From: DATAPE01 sp036265345
GTDB lineage: Bacteria; Actinomycetota; CADDZG01; WHSQ01
NCBI GenBank assembly: GCA_036265345.1
Contig: DATAPE010000148.1
Coordinates: 1-5,954 of the forward strand
Length of the DNA: 5,954 nt
Direction: 5' to 3'
Positions 1 to 5,713 of this stretch are shown piece by piece; position 1 is the first letter of the stretch; every line of letters begins with the position of its first letter. Position numbers and translations under genes: made by a program. The notes under the pieces are model-generated. The model was not told where the DNA came from. It was given only the letters and a program-made list of their open reading frames with translations, and searched no databases.

Positions 1-701
1 TCCCCAACCCGTAAAGCCCCACTCCGATCACCAGGTCACGAAAGTTCCCTCGGGTCCTGAGTACGCTGGCGATCGACGATCGGGAAGCTTCGATCCCGGC
101 CTTGACACGCGGGGTTTCGTGCACGAGCAGCAATATCGCAAGCCCCGCCATGAGGCCGGGGAGGATGCTGATGCCGAACAGGGCGCGGTAGCCGACCGTC
201 GCGATGAGGAGCGAGGCGAGCAAGGGTCCGGCGATCGCTCCGAGCGAATCCATCGCCCGCTCCAGCCCGAATGCGCGCCCCAACTCCGGCTCGGAGACGG
301 CTTCCGCCAATAGCGAGTCGCGCGCCGGGGACCGTATCCCTCGCGCCGCCCACGCGATCGTGCGGCCTATCCCAACGAAAGGCCAGGAGTGAGCCAGCGC
401 GAAGGATCCGTAGCCGAGGGCGGTGACCGTATAGGCACCCGCCGCGAAAGTCTTTCGCTCGACGTTGGGACGATCCGCGATCATCCCGCCAACGAACTTT
501 GACGACGAGAGCGCGGCATCGGCCAAGCCCTCGATCGCTCCCAGGGCTGCAGCTGGTGCGCCGATTGCGTGGAAGAAACCGGGAAGGGCTGCCGTCGCCA
601 TCTCGTGGCCCACGTCGGAGAAGAGGCTCGCGATCCCGATCCCGACAACGCTCGGATTGCGGAACACCGAAGCTCCGCTGACTATCGGCGCATCGCTCAC
701 C
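1..701 (-). CDS. MFS transporter, N-terminal half, cut by left edge, with 5' frameshift
   Basis: Inner-membrane transporter of the major facilitator superfamily; the substrate cannot be told. Read on the minus strand, about 233 residues are visible, covering the first six membrane segments and the central loop, so roughly half the protein lies beyond the left edge. Family marks are the loop 2-3 motif GGMIADRPNVERK and the stretch GRTIAWAARGIRSPARDSLL followed by GRAFGLERAMDSLGAIAGP, typical of a common prokaryotic MFS group. The main frame begins after an in-frame TAG at 683-685 and has no start before GTG at 613 or ATG at 601, both inside the first membrane segment. A GTG at 701, with GAGG 5 bases upstream, opens a 13-residue lead (SDAPIVSGASVF) in another frame that would join naturally to RNPSVVG if one base near 658-662 were removed. 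So this is either a one-base sequence error or a recent inactivation. It is divergent from the methyltransferase gene. Confidence 0.85.
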
Positions 702-752
702 CAGACCTCGTCGTGTCGAAATCGTTCACAAGCCTGGCAGCATAGGTTTCTG

Positions 753-760
753 AAAGGAGG
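753..760 (+). promoter_or_regulatory. Strong Shine-Dalgarno of the methyltransferase gene
   Basis: AAAGGAGG lies 6 bases before the ATG at 767 and fixes that start. It is the strongest ribosome binding site in the window. The 65-base divergent gap (702-766) must also hold promoters for both flanking genes, but I see no convincing -35/-10 pair. Confidence 0.85.
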
Positions 761-766
761 CACGAC

Positions 767-1545
767 ATGGCCCGGATCAGCTATGACGAGCAGACCGCTG
801 CTGCGTACAAGGCGGTCCGCGAGGTCCCACGCAAAGGTCTGTCGGAGTGGCGTGAGGCGGTGCGACGTCACCTTCGCCCGTCGCAGGGAATGGTTCTGGT
901 CGACATCGGCGCGGGGACCGGTGCGTTCGCGGCTGCCTTCAGCGACTGGTTCGACCTCAGCATCCTCGCAGTCGAGCCGTCGGCCGCGATGCGGGATCAG
1001 ATCCCGCGGACACCGGCCATCCGGGTGCTCGAGGGAAATGCGAGCGCCTTACCGCTGCCAGATGGGTCGGCAGACGCCGCATGGCTCTCCCTTGTCATTC
1101 ACCACATCCCAGACCTAGAAGTTGCCGCACGGGAGATCCGCCGCGTTCTCCGGCCCGGTGCCCCCGTCCTCATCCGCCAGGGCTTCCCGGACCGATACGA
1201 GCCCTCCGGGCCCTTGAAGCTCGACGCGGTCGAAGTCGTCCGATGGTTCCCTGAGACCGCTCGATCGATACCTTTCCTTCCGTCACGGATACGTGCAAGG
1301 CGTTCGCGACCGCAGGATTCCACCAGGACGCTCTCGAGCAGGTGCGTGAGACGAATCCAGCCAGCCTCGCAGACTTCCTTGGCCAGGTGGACACTTTCCG
1401 GCACGCCGACACCACGATGCGCAATCTCACTGAGGACGAGTTTCTCCGCGGCAAGGAGCGTCTCCGCCGTGCCGTACGAGATGCTGAGGACACAGCACAC
1501 CCGGAAACCAGAAGCAACTGGCTTGACCTCTTGGTCCTGCGCTGA
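767..1545 (+). CDS. Class I SAM-dependent methyltransferase, internal frameshift
   Basis: Cytosolic methyltransferase of the Methyltransf_11/UbiE-like type; the substrate is unknown. Motif I, DIGAGTG, is at residues 46-52, the acidic ribose-binding residue is in AVEPS (Glu70), motif II/III lies around NASALPLPDGSAD (91-103), and IRRVLRPGAPVLIR is the usual post-motif helix and strand. From the ATG the frame reads correctly to about ETARS (residue 166), then turns into Arg/Ser-rich nonsense that stays open to 1741. The family-like C-terminus (DTFPSV, then AFATAGF, then ALEQV, ending NWLDLLVLR) continues in another frame from 1267 to the TGA at 1543-1545. Joined, the protein is about 259 residues, normal for the family. 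The break lies in CGATCGAT at 1262-1269; one more CGAT unit would restore the frame as ARSIDTFPS. It converges with the sigma factor gene, leaving 17 bases between the stops. Confidence 0.85.
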
Positions 1546-1562
1546 CAGGTCACGCGCAGGCA

Positions 1563-2825
1563 CTAGGAGCTGGCTTCCGACCTCGCGATCTCTCGCTCTA
1601 GGAATCGTTGGTCCACCGGATTGGTCGCCAGGGCCAGCGCTCGACGGTAAGCCTCGACGGCGTCCGCGTGATGACCGAGCCGGTGAAGCAATGAAGCCCT
1701 CGCGGAATGCCACAGGTAATAGCGGTCCATGTTTCCCGTAGCGCCGAGGTCGTCGATCAGACGCAACCCGCTGGCAGGACCGCTGGCCATCGACACGGCA
1801 ACGGCTCGGTTCAACTGGATCACCGGAGATGGATCGACCGCGACAAGGCGATCGTAGAGAGCGAGGATCTCGCGCCAGTCAGTTTCCTCGGGCGTTCGGG
1901 CCTCCGCGTGGACCGCCGCGATGGCGGCCTGGATCTGATATGGACCTGGCCGTCCGTGCGCGAGCGCCCGCGTCAAGGCACTCAGCCCTTCCTCGATCTG
2001 GCCGCGGTCCCATTTCGTTCGGTCCTGATCGGACAGGAGGACGAGCTCCCCCGCCTCGTCAACGCGGGCGGCACGACGAGAGTCCTGAAGCAACATCAGC
2101 GCCAGCAAGCCGCCGGCTTCGGCCTCGTCGGGGAGCATCTCGACGAGCATCCGCCCAAGGCCTATCGCTTCTGCGCACAGGTCGGCTCGCGTCAGGGTCT
2201 CGGCGGTTGTAGCGAGGTAGCCCTCGTTGAAGACCAGGTAAACGACCGCCAGCACAGCCGCCAATCGCTCGGGAAGCGCGGCCGGCGGGGGCACCGCGAT
2301 CGGGATCACGGCTTCTCTGATCTTCCGTTTAGCGCGCACCAGCCTCTGCGCGACAGTGGGTTCGCTCTCGAGGAAGGCTCTGGCGATCTCCCGTGTCGTC
2401 AGGCCGCCAAGCGAGCGGAGGGTCAAGCACATCTGGGCCTCGCGGGCGAGCGAGGGATGGCAACACGCGAACATCAGCGCGAGCCGGTCGTCGGGGTAGG
2501 CGTTCATATCTGTGGGGGGCGTAAAGGGCTCCGCGCTCTCCTCCACCGCCTGAGCTTCTTGCTCGAGGAAGGCGACTTTGTCGGCGTACCGTCGCTGACG
2601 ACGCAACTGGTCGATGGCGCGATTGCGCGCCGTGGTCGTGATCCAGGCGGCGGGATTGTCGGGCAAACCACTGCTCGGCCATCGCTGAAGAGCGATCGCG
2701 AAGGCATCCTGAACTGCTTCCTCGGCGAGGTCTATATCGCCAAGGGCGCGCGCAAGGGAAGCAACCGCCCGTCCCGACTCCCGTCGGAACAGGCGGTCGA
2801 CAACATCAGCGGAAGCGCCGGCTAT
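1563..2825 (-). CDS. ECF42-family RNA polymerase sigma factor (DUF6596 C-terminal domain)
   Basis: Alternative sigma factor that directs RNA polymerase to a small regulon. With the ATA at 2825 taken as start it has 420 residues, normal for ECF42 and about twice a standard ECF sigma. Region 2 spans residues 8-80 (DLAEEAVQDAF, then NPAAWITTTARNRAIDQLRR). Region 4 is at about 112-171, with the helix-turn-helix GGLTTREIARAFLESEPTVAQRLVRAKRKI. The group signature VYLVFNEGY is at 195-203, followed by a long helical TPR-like domain (ALYDRLVAVDPSPVIQLNRA, then HRLGHHADAVEAYRRALAL) that takes the place of a classical anti-sigma partner in this group. A TTG at 2666 is not credible as a start, because it would delete half of region 2. 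Homology clearly continues upstream, yet no ATG, GTG or TTG occurs in frame before the stop at 2889-2891. The gene directly follows, and is probably translationally coupled to, the DGPF gene. Confidence 0.93.
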   Translation of the reverse strand: MAGASADVVDRLFRRESGRAVASLARALGDIDLAEEAVQDAFAIALQRWPSSGLPDNPAAWITTTARNRAIDQLRRQRRYADKVAFLEQEAQAVEESAEPFTPPTDMNAYPDDRLALMFACCHPSLAREAQMCLTLRSLGGLTTREIARAFLESEPTVAQRLVRAKRKIREAVIPIAVPPPAALPERLAAVLAVVYLVFNEGYLATTAETLTRADLCAEAIGLGRMLVEMLPDEAEAGGLLALMLLQDSRRAARVDEAGELVLLSDQDRTKWDRGQIEEGLSALTRALAHGRPGPYQIQAAIAAVHAEARTPEETDWREILALYDRLVAVDPSPVIQLNRAVAVSMASGPASGLRLIDDLGATGNMDRYYLWHSARASLLHRLGHHADAVEAYRRALALATNPVDQRFLEREIARSEASS

Positions 2826-3178
2826 GGCTGCTCCTGCTCCACGATGGGACGGACCTCCACCTTGCCTCCAAACCTCAGCGACGGGATGTCACCGGCTGCT
2901 TTGAGGGCCTGGTCGATCGAGTCGCACTCGATCAAATAGAAGCCGCCGAGCTGCTCCTTGGTTTCCGCGAAGGGACCATCGACGGTGATCGTCTTGCCCT
3001 TGTCGCTCCGCACGGTGGTCACCGACGTGAGCGACAGCTGCTCGCCGCCTCGCATGAGACCGTGCTCGGCCAATCCTGCCGAGAATTTCCCGTAGTCCTC
3101 GTACATCTGGCCAAGGGATGCCTCGTCTGCCGAGGCGAACGCCTGGGGGTCGTCGTAGATCAGCAACGCATACTTCAT
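2822..3178 (-). CDS. YCII-related DGPF-domain protein, ECF42 partner
   Basis: Small cytosolic protein of 118 residues, a complete single YCII/DGPF domain. It opens with MKYALLIYDD, carries the hallmark VDGPFAETKEQLGGFYLIE (DGPF at residues 67-70), and ends FGGKVEVRPIVEQEQP. Proteins of this type are encoded next to ECF42 sigma factors in many genomes. Their biochemical role is not settled; the fold is a dimeric ferredoxin-like barrel, and some distant relatives are enzymes. The ATG at 3178 is supported by AAGGA 6 bases upstream. It is the first gene of the operon and its stop overlaps the proposed sigma start, so the two proteins are probably made together. It is likely transcribed from the ECF42-type promoter at 3229-3254. 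Confidence 0.95.
   Translation of the reverse strand: MKYALLIYDDPQAFASADEASLGQMYEDYGKFSAGLAEHGLMRGGEQLSLTSVTTVRSDKGKTITVDGPFAETKEQLGGFYLIECDSIDQALKAAGDIPSLRFGGKVEVRPIVEQEQP
2823..2835 (-). promoter_or_regulatory. Probable ATA start with Shine-Dalgarno, overlapping the upstream stop
   Basis: On the minus strand the sequence reads AGGAG-CAGCC-ATAG. AGGAG (2835-2831) is 5 bases before ATA (2825-2823), and the DGPF gene's TAG (2824-2822) overlaps it, giving the usual geometry of a coupled stop/start. A second GGAG lies at 2840-2837. ATA is a rare start codon; a CTG at 2792 is the only other weak candidate and has no ribosome binding site. Confidence 0.5.
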
Positions 3179-3228
3179 GGCTCTTCCTTTCAGTGCCTGG
3201 CGGCGCCGATCGCCGCCTCCACTCTAGC

Positions 3229-3254
3229 GACGAACGCCCCGCCAGAAATCGACA
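3229..3254 (-). promoter_or_regulatory. ECF42-type promoter of the DGPF-sigma operon
   Basis: On the minus strand, TGTCGA (3254-3249) is followed after exactly 16 bases by CGTC (3232-3229). As I recall the literature on ECF42 in Streptomyces, the group's target promoters carry TGTCGA at -35 and CGA/TC at -10, so both boxes match with normal ECF spacing. Transcription would begin near 3222, giving a leader of about 44 bases before the ATG at 3178. This predicts positive autoregulation. Confidence 0.75.
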
Positions 3255-3340
3255 AACCTCGTCGTCATCCGAAAGAAGCTGGCTGGCAGCTCCGGGATGA
3301 TGGGCTGCTGGTTCGGCTTACGGTGCCGCCTGGCGGCCCA

Positions 3341-4045
3341 TTAAGGAGCCGGATCCTGATTTGCCGTATCCACGAAGCGGCCTATCTTCACGATCACTCC
3401 TCTTGCGATGAGCGGCGGCTGCAAGGCCGCGATGGCAGAGCGAACCGAAGCCACATCCGCTGCGTTCGCTGCCGAGGCGAGGATCCGCCCGGTCCGGATG
3501 TCGGAGTCAAGGGTGGTGAGGTACGAGCCTGCTGAGTTCTGGACCCGGGTCATCGACGCGACGAGAACATCTTCCGTGAACGCGGTCTCGCGCACCCTGA
3601 TGAACTTCTCGAGGTCGCTGAACCCCAGCCGGGGTACGGCGGCCGCCACCTCAGCTCGGCATCCCGGCGTCGCAAGGAGCGTGATCCGATATCTCGGCTT
3701 GTAGTCGATGAAGACTCCGCCGAATGAGGGAGGGCCCTTTTGTTCCAAGGTCGTTCCGAGGCGACCGACGGTGGGCTGAAGTCGAATGGCCCGTATCGCA
3801 GCGGCAACAGATATCCCTGCATCGTGAGCGAGCTGGACGGCATCTGCCCGGAGCTCTTTCGACGCTCTAACGGAAGACGACGAGGGTGAAGCCGGCGCCG
3901 TCTTCGGCGGCTGACGGCCCGAGGTACAAGGTGCATGCGCCGCGGTCGGGTCTTTGGGACTGTCCTTCACCGCGAAGTTGACGGCCGCGGCCACCACGGA
4001 TACAGCCACCAGGCTGGGGACGGTTACCTTCAACGATCGGATCAC
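3341..4045 (-). CDS. Membrane-anchored or secreted protein resembling a serine-protease propeptide domain
   Basis: Predicted protein of 234 residues, not confidently assigned. The N-terminus (RSLK, then a hydrophobic stretch at residues 8-25) is a signal peptide or signal anchor. Residues 31-60 form a Pro/Ser/Ala/Lys-rich linker. Residues 65-225 form a folded domain: AHDAGISVAAAIRAIRLQ (73-90), then FGGVFIDYKPRYRITLLAT (108-126), then an ETAF...VASMTRVQ helix and a final strand pair with VIVKIGRFVD. The order AGIS-helix, xxFxGxxIDxxPxYRxxxL, and a closing helix and strand resembles the propeptide-like domains of secreted S1/alpha-lytic-type proteases, but no protease follows. The GTG at 4045 is chosen because GAGG lies 5 bases upstream and the hydrophobic segment starts here. 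The frame stays open upstream to 4579, but only as the complement of the GNAT gene. Cys40 is not in a lipobox. It is divergent from the GNAT gene. Confidence 0.75.
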   Translation of the reverse strand: MIRSLKVTVPSLVAVSVVAAAVNFAVKDSPKDPTAAHAPCTSGRQPPKTAPASPSSSSVRASKELRADAVQLAHDAGISVAAAIRAIRLQPTVGRLGTTLEQKGPPSFGGVFIDYKPRYRITLLATPGCRAEVAAAVPRLGFSDLEKFIRVRETAFTEDVLVASMTRVQNSAGSYLTTLDSDIRTGRILASAANAADVASVRSAIAALQPPLIARGVIVKIGRFVDTANQDPAP

Positions 4046-4139
4046 GGCAGCCTCGCCCCCGCCCCCGTGTGGAGAGCCCACCGAACGCTTTCCATTCTCA
4101 CTGCCGGCCCCCAATCGCACGATGGCTGCTGAAACCCAC

Positions 4140-4163
4140 CCCCTACTATCGGCATAGTAAGGG
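4140..4163. repeat. Inverted repeat in the divergent intergenic gap, possible operator
   Basis: TACTAT (4144-4149), CGGC, ATAGTA (4154-4159) is a perfect 6-base inverted repeat. It extends past one C/A mismatch to CCC (4140-4142) and GGG (4161-4163), so 9 of 10 positions pair around a 4-base centre. It lies about 95 bases before the minus-strand gene and 70 before the GNAT start. It is AT-rich against a GC-rich background, and each arm resembles a -10 box on its own strand. It could be a dimeric repressor site or a transcript hairpin; there is no T-run to suggest a terminator. Confidence 0.5.
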
Positions 4164-4219
4164 CCCATCTGGAGTGAAGAAACACGCCATCGAGCCGGTG
4201 CACCCAGGGCTGACCTGGA

Positions 4220-4225
4220 TAGATT
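4220..4225 (+). promoter_or_regulatory. Possible -10 box for leaderless transcription of the GNAT gene
   Basis: TAGATT ends 6 bases before the ATG at 4232, and the bases between contain no Shine-Dalgarno sequence. This spacing would put the transcript start at or next to the start codon, a common arrangement in actinobacteria. No good -35 box is visible 16-18 bases upstream. Confidence 0.4.
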
Positions 4226-4231
4226 CTTCCG

Positions 4232-4783
4232 ATGCTGCACGGCGAGAAGGTCACGTTGAGGGCGATGGAGGGCGAGGACCAGGCCATCTTGTGGACCTAC
4301 GACAATGATCTGGGGATCGCCCTTCTGTGGGGCCAGCCGGCTCCGATCTCGATGGCCGCTACAAAAGCACGCTTCGACAAGAGCCTCGAGGAAACCGAGC
4401 CCCACTACTGGTTCGCCATCGAAGCGGAAGGCAAAGTCATCGGGGTCTGCGACCTGATGGATTTTGATCAGACCGCTCGGACTTGCACCCTTGGGATCGC
4501 CATCGGTGAAAGGGCCTTCTGGGGCAGGGGATACGGCAGGGATGCGGTGTCCACGCTCGTCGATTACGGCTTCCGCCACCTAAACCTGCACCGGATCTGG
4601 TTGGGGGTTCTGGCATCGAATGAGCGAGCGATCCGGTCCTACCGAGCGAGCGGGTTCCGGGAGGAAGTTCGCCGGCGTCGACACATCTGGGTAGACGGCG
4701 ATCTGCAGGACGAGGTCATGATGGGGCTGTTGCGGGCCGAGTGGCCAGGGCATACGCCACGTAGCTCGCCGGGATCTTCCTAA
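4232..4783 (+). CDS. GNAT-family N-acetyltransferase, RimJ/RimL type
   Basis: Cytosolic acetyl-CoA-dependent N-acetyltransferase of 183 residues, the normal length. The opening GEKVTLRAMEGEDQAILW is typical of the RimJ/RimL subgroup. FAIEAEGKVIGVCDLMDFD gives the central strands. Motif A is GIAIGERAFWGRGYGRDA (88-105), with the acetyl-CoA pyrophosphate loop RGYGRDA at 99-105. Motif B contains NLHRIWLGVLASNERAIRSY followed by SGF (140-142). Members acetylate ribosomal protein N-termini, small amines, amino acids or antibiotics; the substrate here cannot be told. The ATG at 4232 is the natural family start but has no ribosome binding site, consistent with a leaderless message. The last dozen residues (HTPRSSPGSS) are probably a disordered tail. 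It is divergent from the secreted-protein gene and 74 bases ahead of the HAD gene. Confidence 0.93.
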   Translation: MLHGEKVTLRAMEGEDQAILWTYDNDLGIALLWGQPAPISMAATKARFDKSLEETEPHYWFAIEAEGKVIGVCDLMDFDQTARTCTLGIAIGERAFWGRGYGRDAVSTLVDYGFRHLNLHRIWLGVLASNERAIRSYRASGFREEVRRRRHIWVDGDLQDEVMMGLLRAEWPGHTPRSSPGSS

Positions 4784-4790
4784 CAGCCTT

Positions 4791-4850
4791 GATCCGCGAT
4801 TTCCGGACCCCTTCACTGGGGCGCCGCGGATCGGCTTAGGTCAGGGGTCC
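4791..4850 (+). other. Alternative RNA stems between the GNAT and HAD genes
   Basis: GATCCGCG (4791-4798) pairs perfectly with CGCGGATC (4825-4832), and inside it CCCC (4808-4811) pairs with GGGG (4818-4821) around TTCACT. GGACCCC (4805-4811) can instead pair with GGGGTCC (4844-4850), which overlaps the only Shine-Dalgarno-like AGGGG (4843-4847) before the HAD start. The two 7-8 base stems cross, so they exclude each other or form a pseudoknot. This could be a weak terminator for the GNAT gene or a translational control element; there is no T-run after either stem. Confidence 0.35.
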
Positions 4851-4857
4851 TCCCACT

Positions 4858-5595
4858 GTGACGCTGACAGCCGTTCTCGTCGATGTGGGTGGAACGCTGT
4901 GGCCCGATCGTTCTCTGCCCGGCGAATCTGAGATCCGGCGCGATCGGATGAGCGTCGTGTGCAGGGACCTGAGCGACGCTCGATTGGAAGCGCTCATCGG
5001 ATCCTTGCAGAGACAGGCTTCGGAGTGGGACGCCACCTCGGCGCTGGTTCAAGAGACTGATCAGGTGGTAAAGGAGGTCCTGGCTCAGTTCGAGATCAGC
5101 GATCTGGATCCGATGAGCGTTCGCCGAGCGATGTCTGTCCCGGTTACGCCGGGCATCCTGTTCGAAGGCGCCGCCGAGCTCCTCAATACCATCGAGGACC
5201 TGGGCTTGAGATGCGTGATCCTCTCGAATACGGCGTGGCGGGATGCGGTCGATTACCTGGCCGACTTCGAGACCTTGGATCTCGCCGGCTACATCCACGG
5301 AGTCGTCACCTCTCTCGACACGCACTATCGGAAACCGAGTCGGGAGATCTTCAGAATCGCGATGCACGTTGCGGGGGCCGAGGCGGGAGCCACCATGATG
5401 ATCGGAGATTCGGAGGAGAGGGACATCATCCCCGCGCTTGCACTTGGCATGAAGGCGGTTCTGGTTTCGATCGAGGAACCGGCTCGGCCATCGACTCAAG
5501 CGACGGCGAGCGCCACTTCACTGACCGAAGCCAAGGAACTTCTGGAGCAGGTGGTCCGGCCCGGGCGGGTTCTTCCGGGATCAACGGACCGTTAG
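4858..5595 (+). CDS. HAD-superfamily hydrolase, DxGGT variant
   Basis: Predicted phosphatase-like hydrolase of 245 residues, normal for the family; the substrate is unknown. Motif I is VLVDVGGTLW with nucleophile Asp9. The usual second Asp is Gly11, a variant seen in a recognised set of HAD proteins but one lacking the standard general acid. The helical cap spans about residues 20-95. Motif II is VILSNTAWR (Ser123), motif III is YRKPSREIF (Lys159), and motif IV is MMIGDSEERDI (Asp184, Asp189), followed by ALALGMKAVLV. The GTG at 4858 is forced as the start, because motif I begins only eight residues later. AGGGG lies 10 bases upstream, which is distant, so initiation may be weak or controlled by the stems at 4791-4850. 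The last 35 residues look unstructured until a final helix (LTEAKELLEQVV). Confidence 0.92.
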   Translation: MTLTAVLVDVGGTLWPDRSLPGESEIRRDRMSVVCRDLSDARLEALIGSLQRQASEWDATSALVQETDQVVKEVLAQFEISDLDPMSVRRAMSVPVTPGILFEGAAELLNTIEDLGLRCVILSNTAWRDAVDYLADFETLDLAGYIHGVVTSLDTHYRKPSREIFRIAMHVAGAEAGATMMIGDSEERDIIPALALGMKAVLVSIEEPARPSTQATASATSLTEAKELLEQVVRPGRVLPGSTDR

Positions 5596-5636
5596 GGCGT
5601 CAGCGGTGGAGTAGCCAGATTGGACCGTTACTTTTT
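5583..5636 (+). terminator. Weak possible terminator downstream of the HAD gene
   Basis: AACGGACC (5583-5590) can pair with GGACCGTT (5622-5629), with one A-A mismatch and a 31-base loop. It is followed by AC and a run of five T (5632-5636). The stem begins inside the last codons of the HAD gene. The long loop makes this tentative. Confidence 0.25.
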
Positions 5637-5713
5637 GCGAGCCGTCATACGTCTCTTACTAAGTGAGTGCAGGGATTGAAGCATCCGAACGGACTCGCTA
5701 TGCGGGAGCCGCC

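Noticed and set aside
714..719. TGTCGA upstream of the methyltransferase as an ECF42 -35 box
   Set aside because: No CGAC or CGTC lies 15-17 bases downstream, so only half the promoter is present.
465..1118. 217-residue plus-strand open frame
   Set aside because: It spans the antisense of the transporter, the divergent gap and an out-of-frame reading of the methyltransferase; the product is low-complexity Arg/Ser.
1099..1713. 204-residue minus-strand open frame
   Set aside because: It lies opposite the methyltransferase and runs across the end of the sigma gene in another frame; no motif is visible.
1707..2939. 410-residue plus-strand open frame
   Set aside because: It lies opposite the ECF42 sigma and DGPF genes, and its product is Arg/Gly/His-rich with no family motifs. 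It is a mirror of high-GC codon use.
3301..3340. Hairpin just after the secreted-protein stop as a terminator
   Set aside because: On the gene's own strand the outer stem has C-A mismatches, the inner GCCGCC/GGCGGC stem has almost no loop, and no T-run follows.
4046..4579. Upstream extension of the secreted-protein frame to a 412-residue protein
   Set aside because: The extra part is the complement of the GNAT gene. The signal segment and ribosome binding site both point to the GTG at 4045.
4813..5499. 228-residue minus-strand open frame
   Set aside because: It lies opposite the HAD gene, is Arg/Asp/His-rich and shows no recognisable domain.
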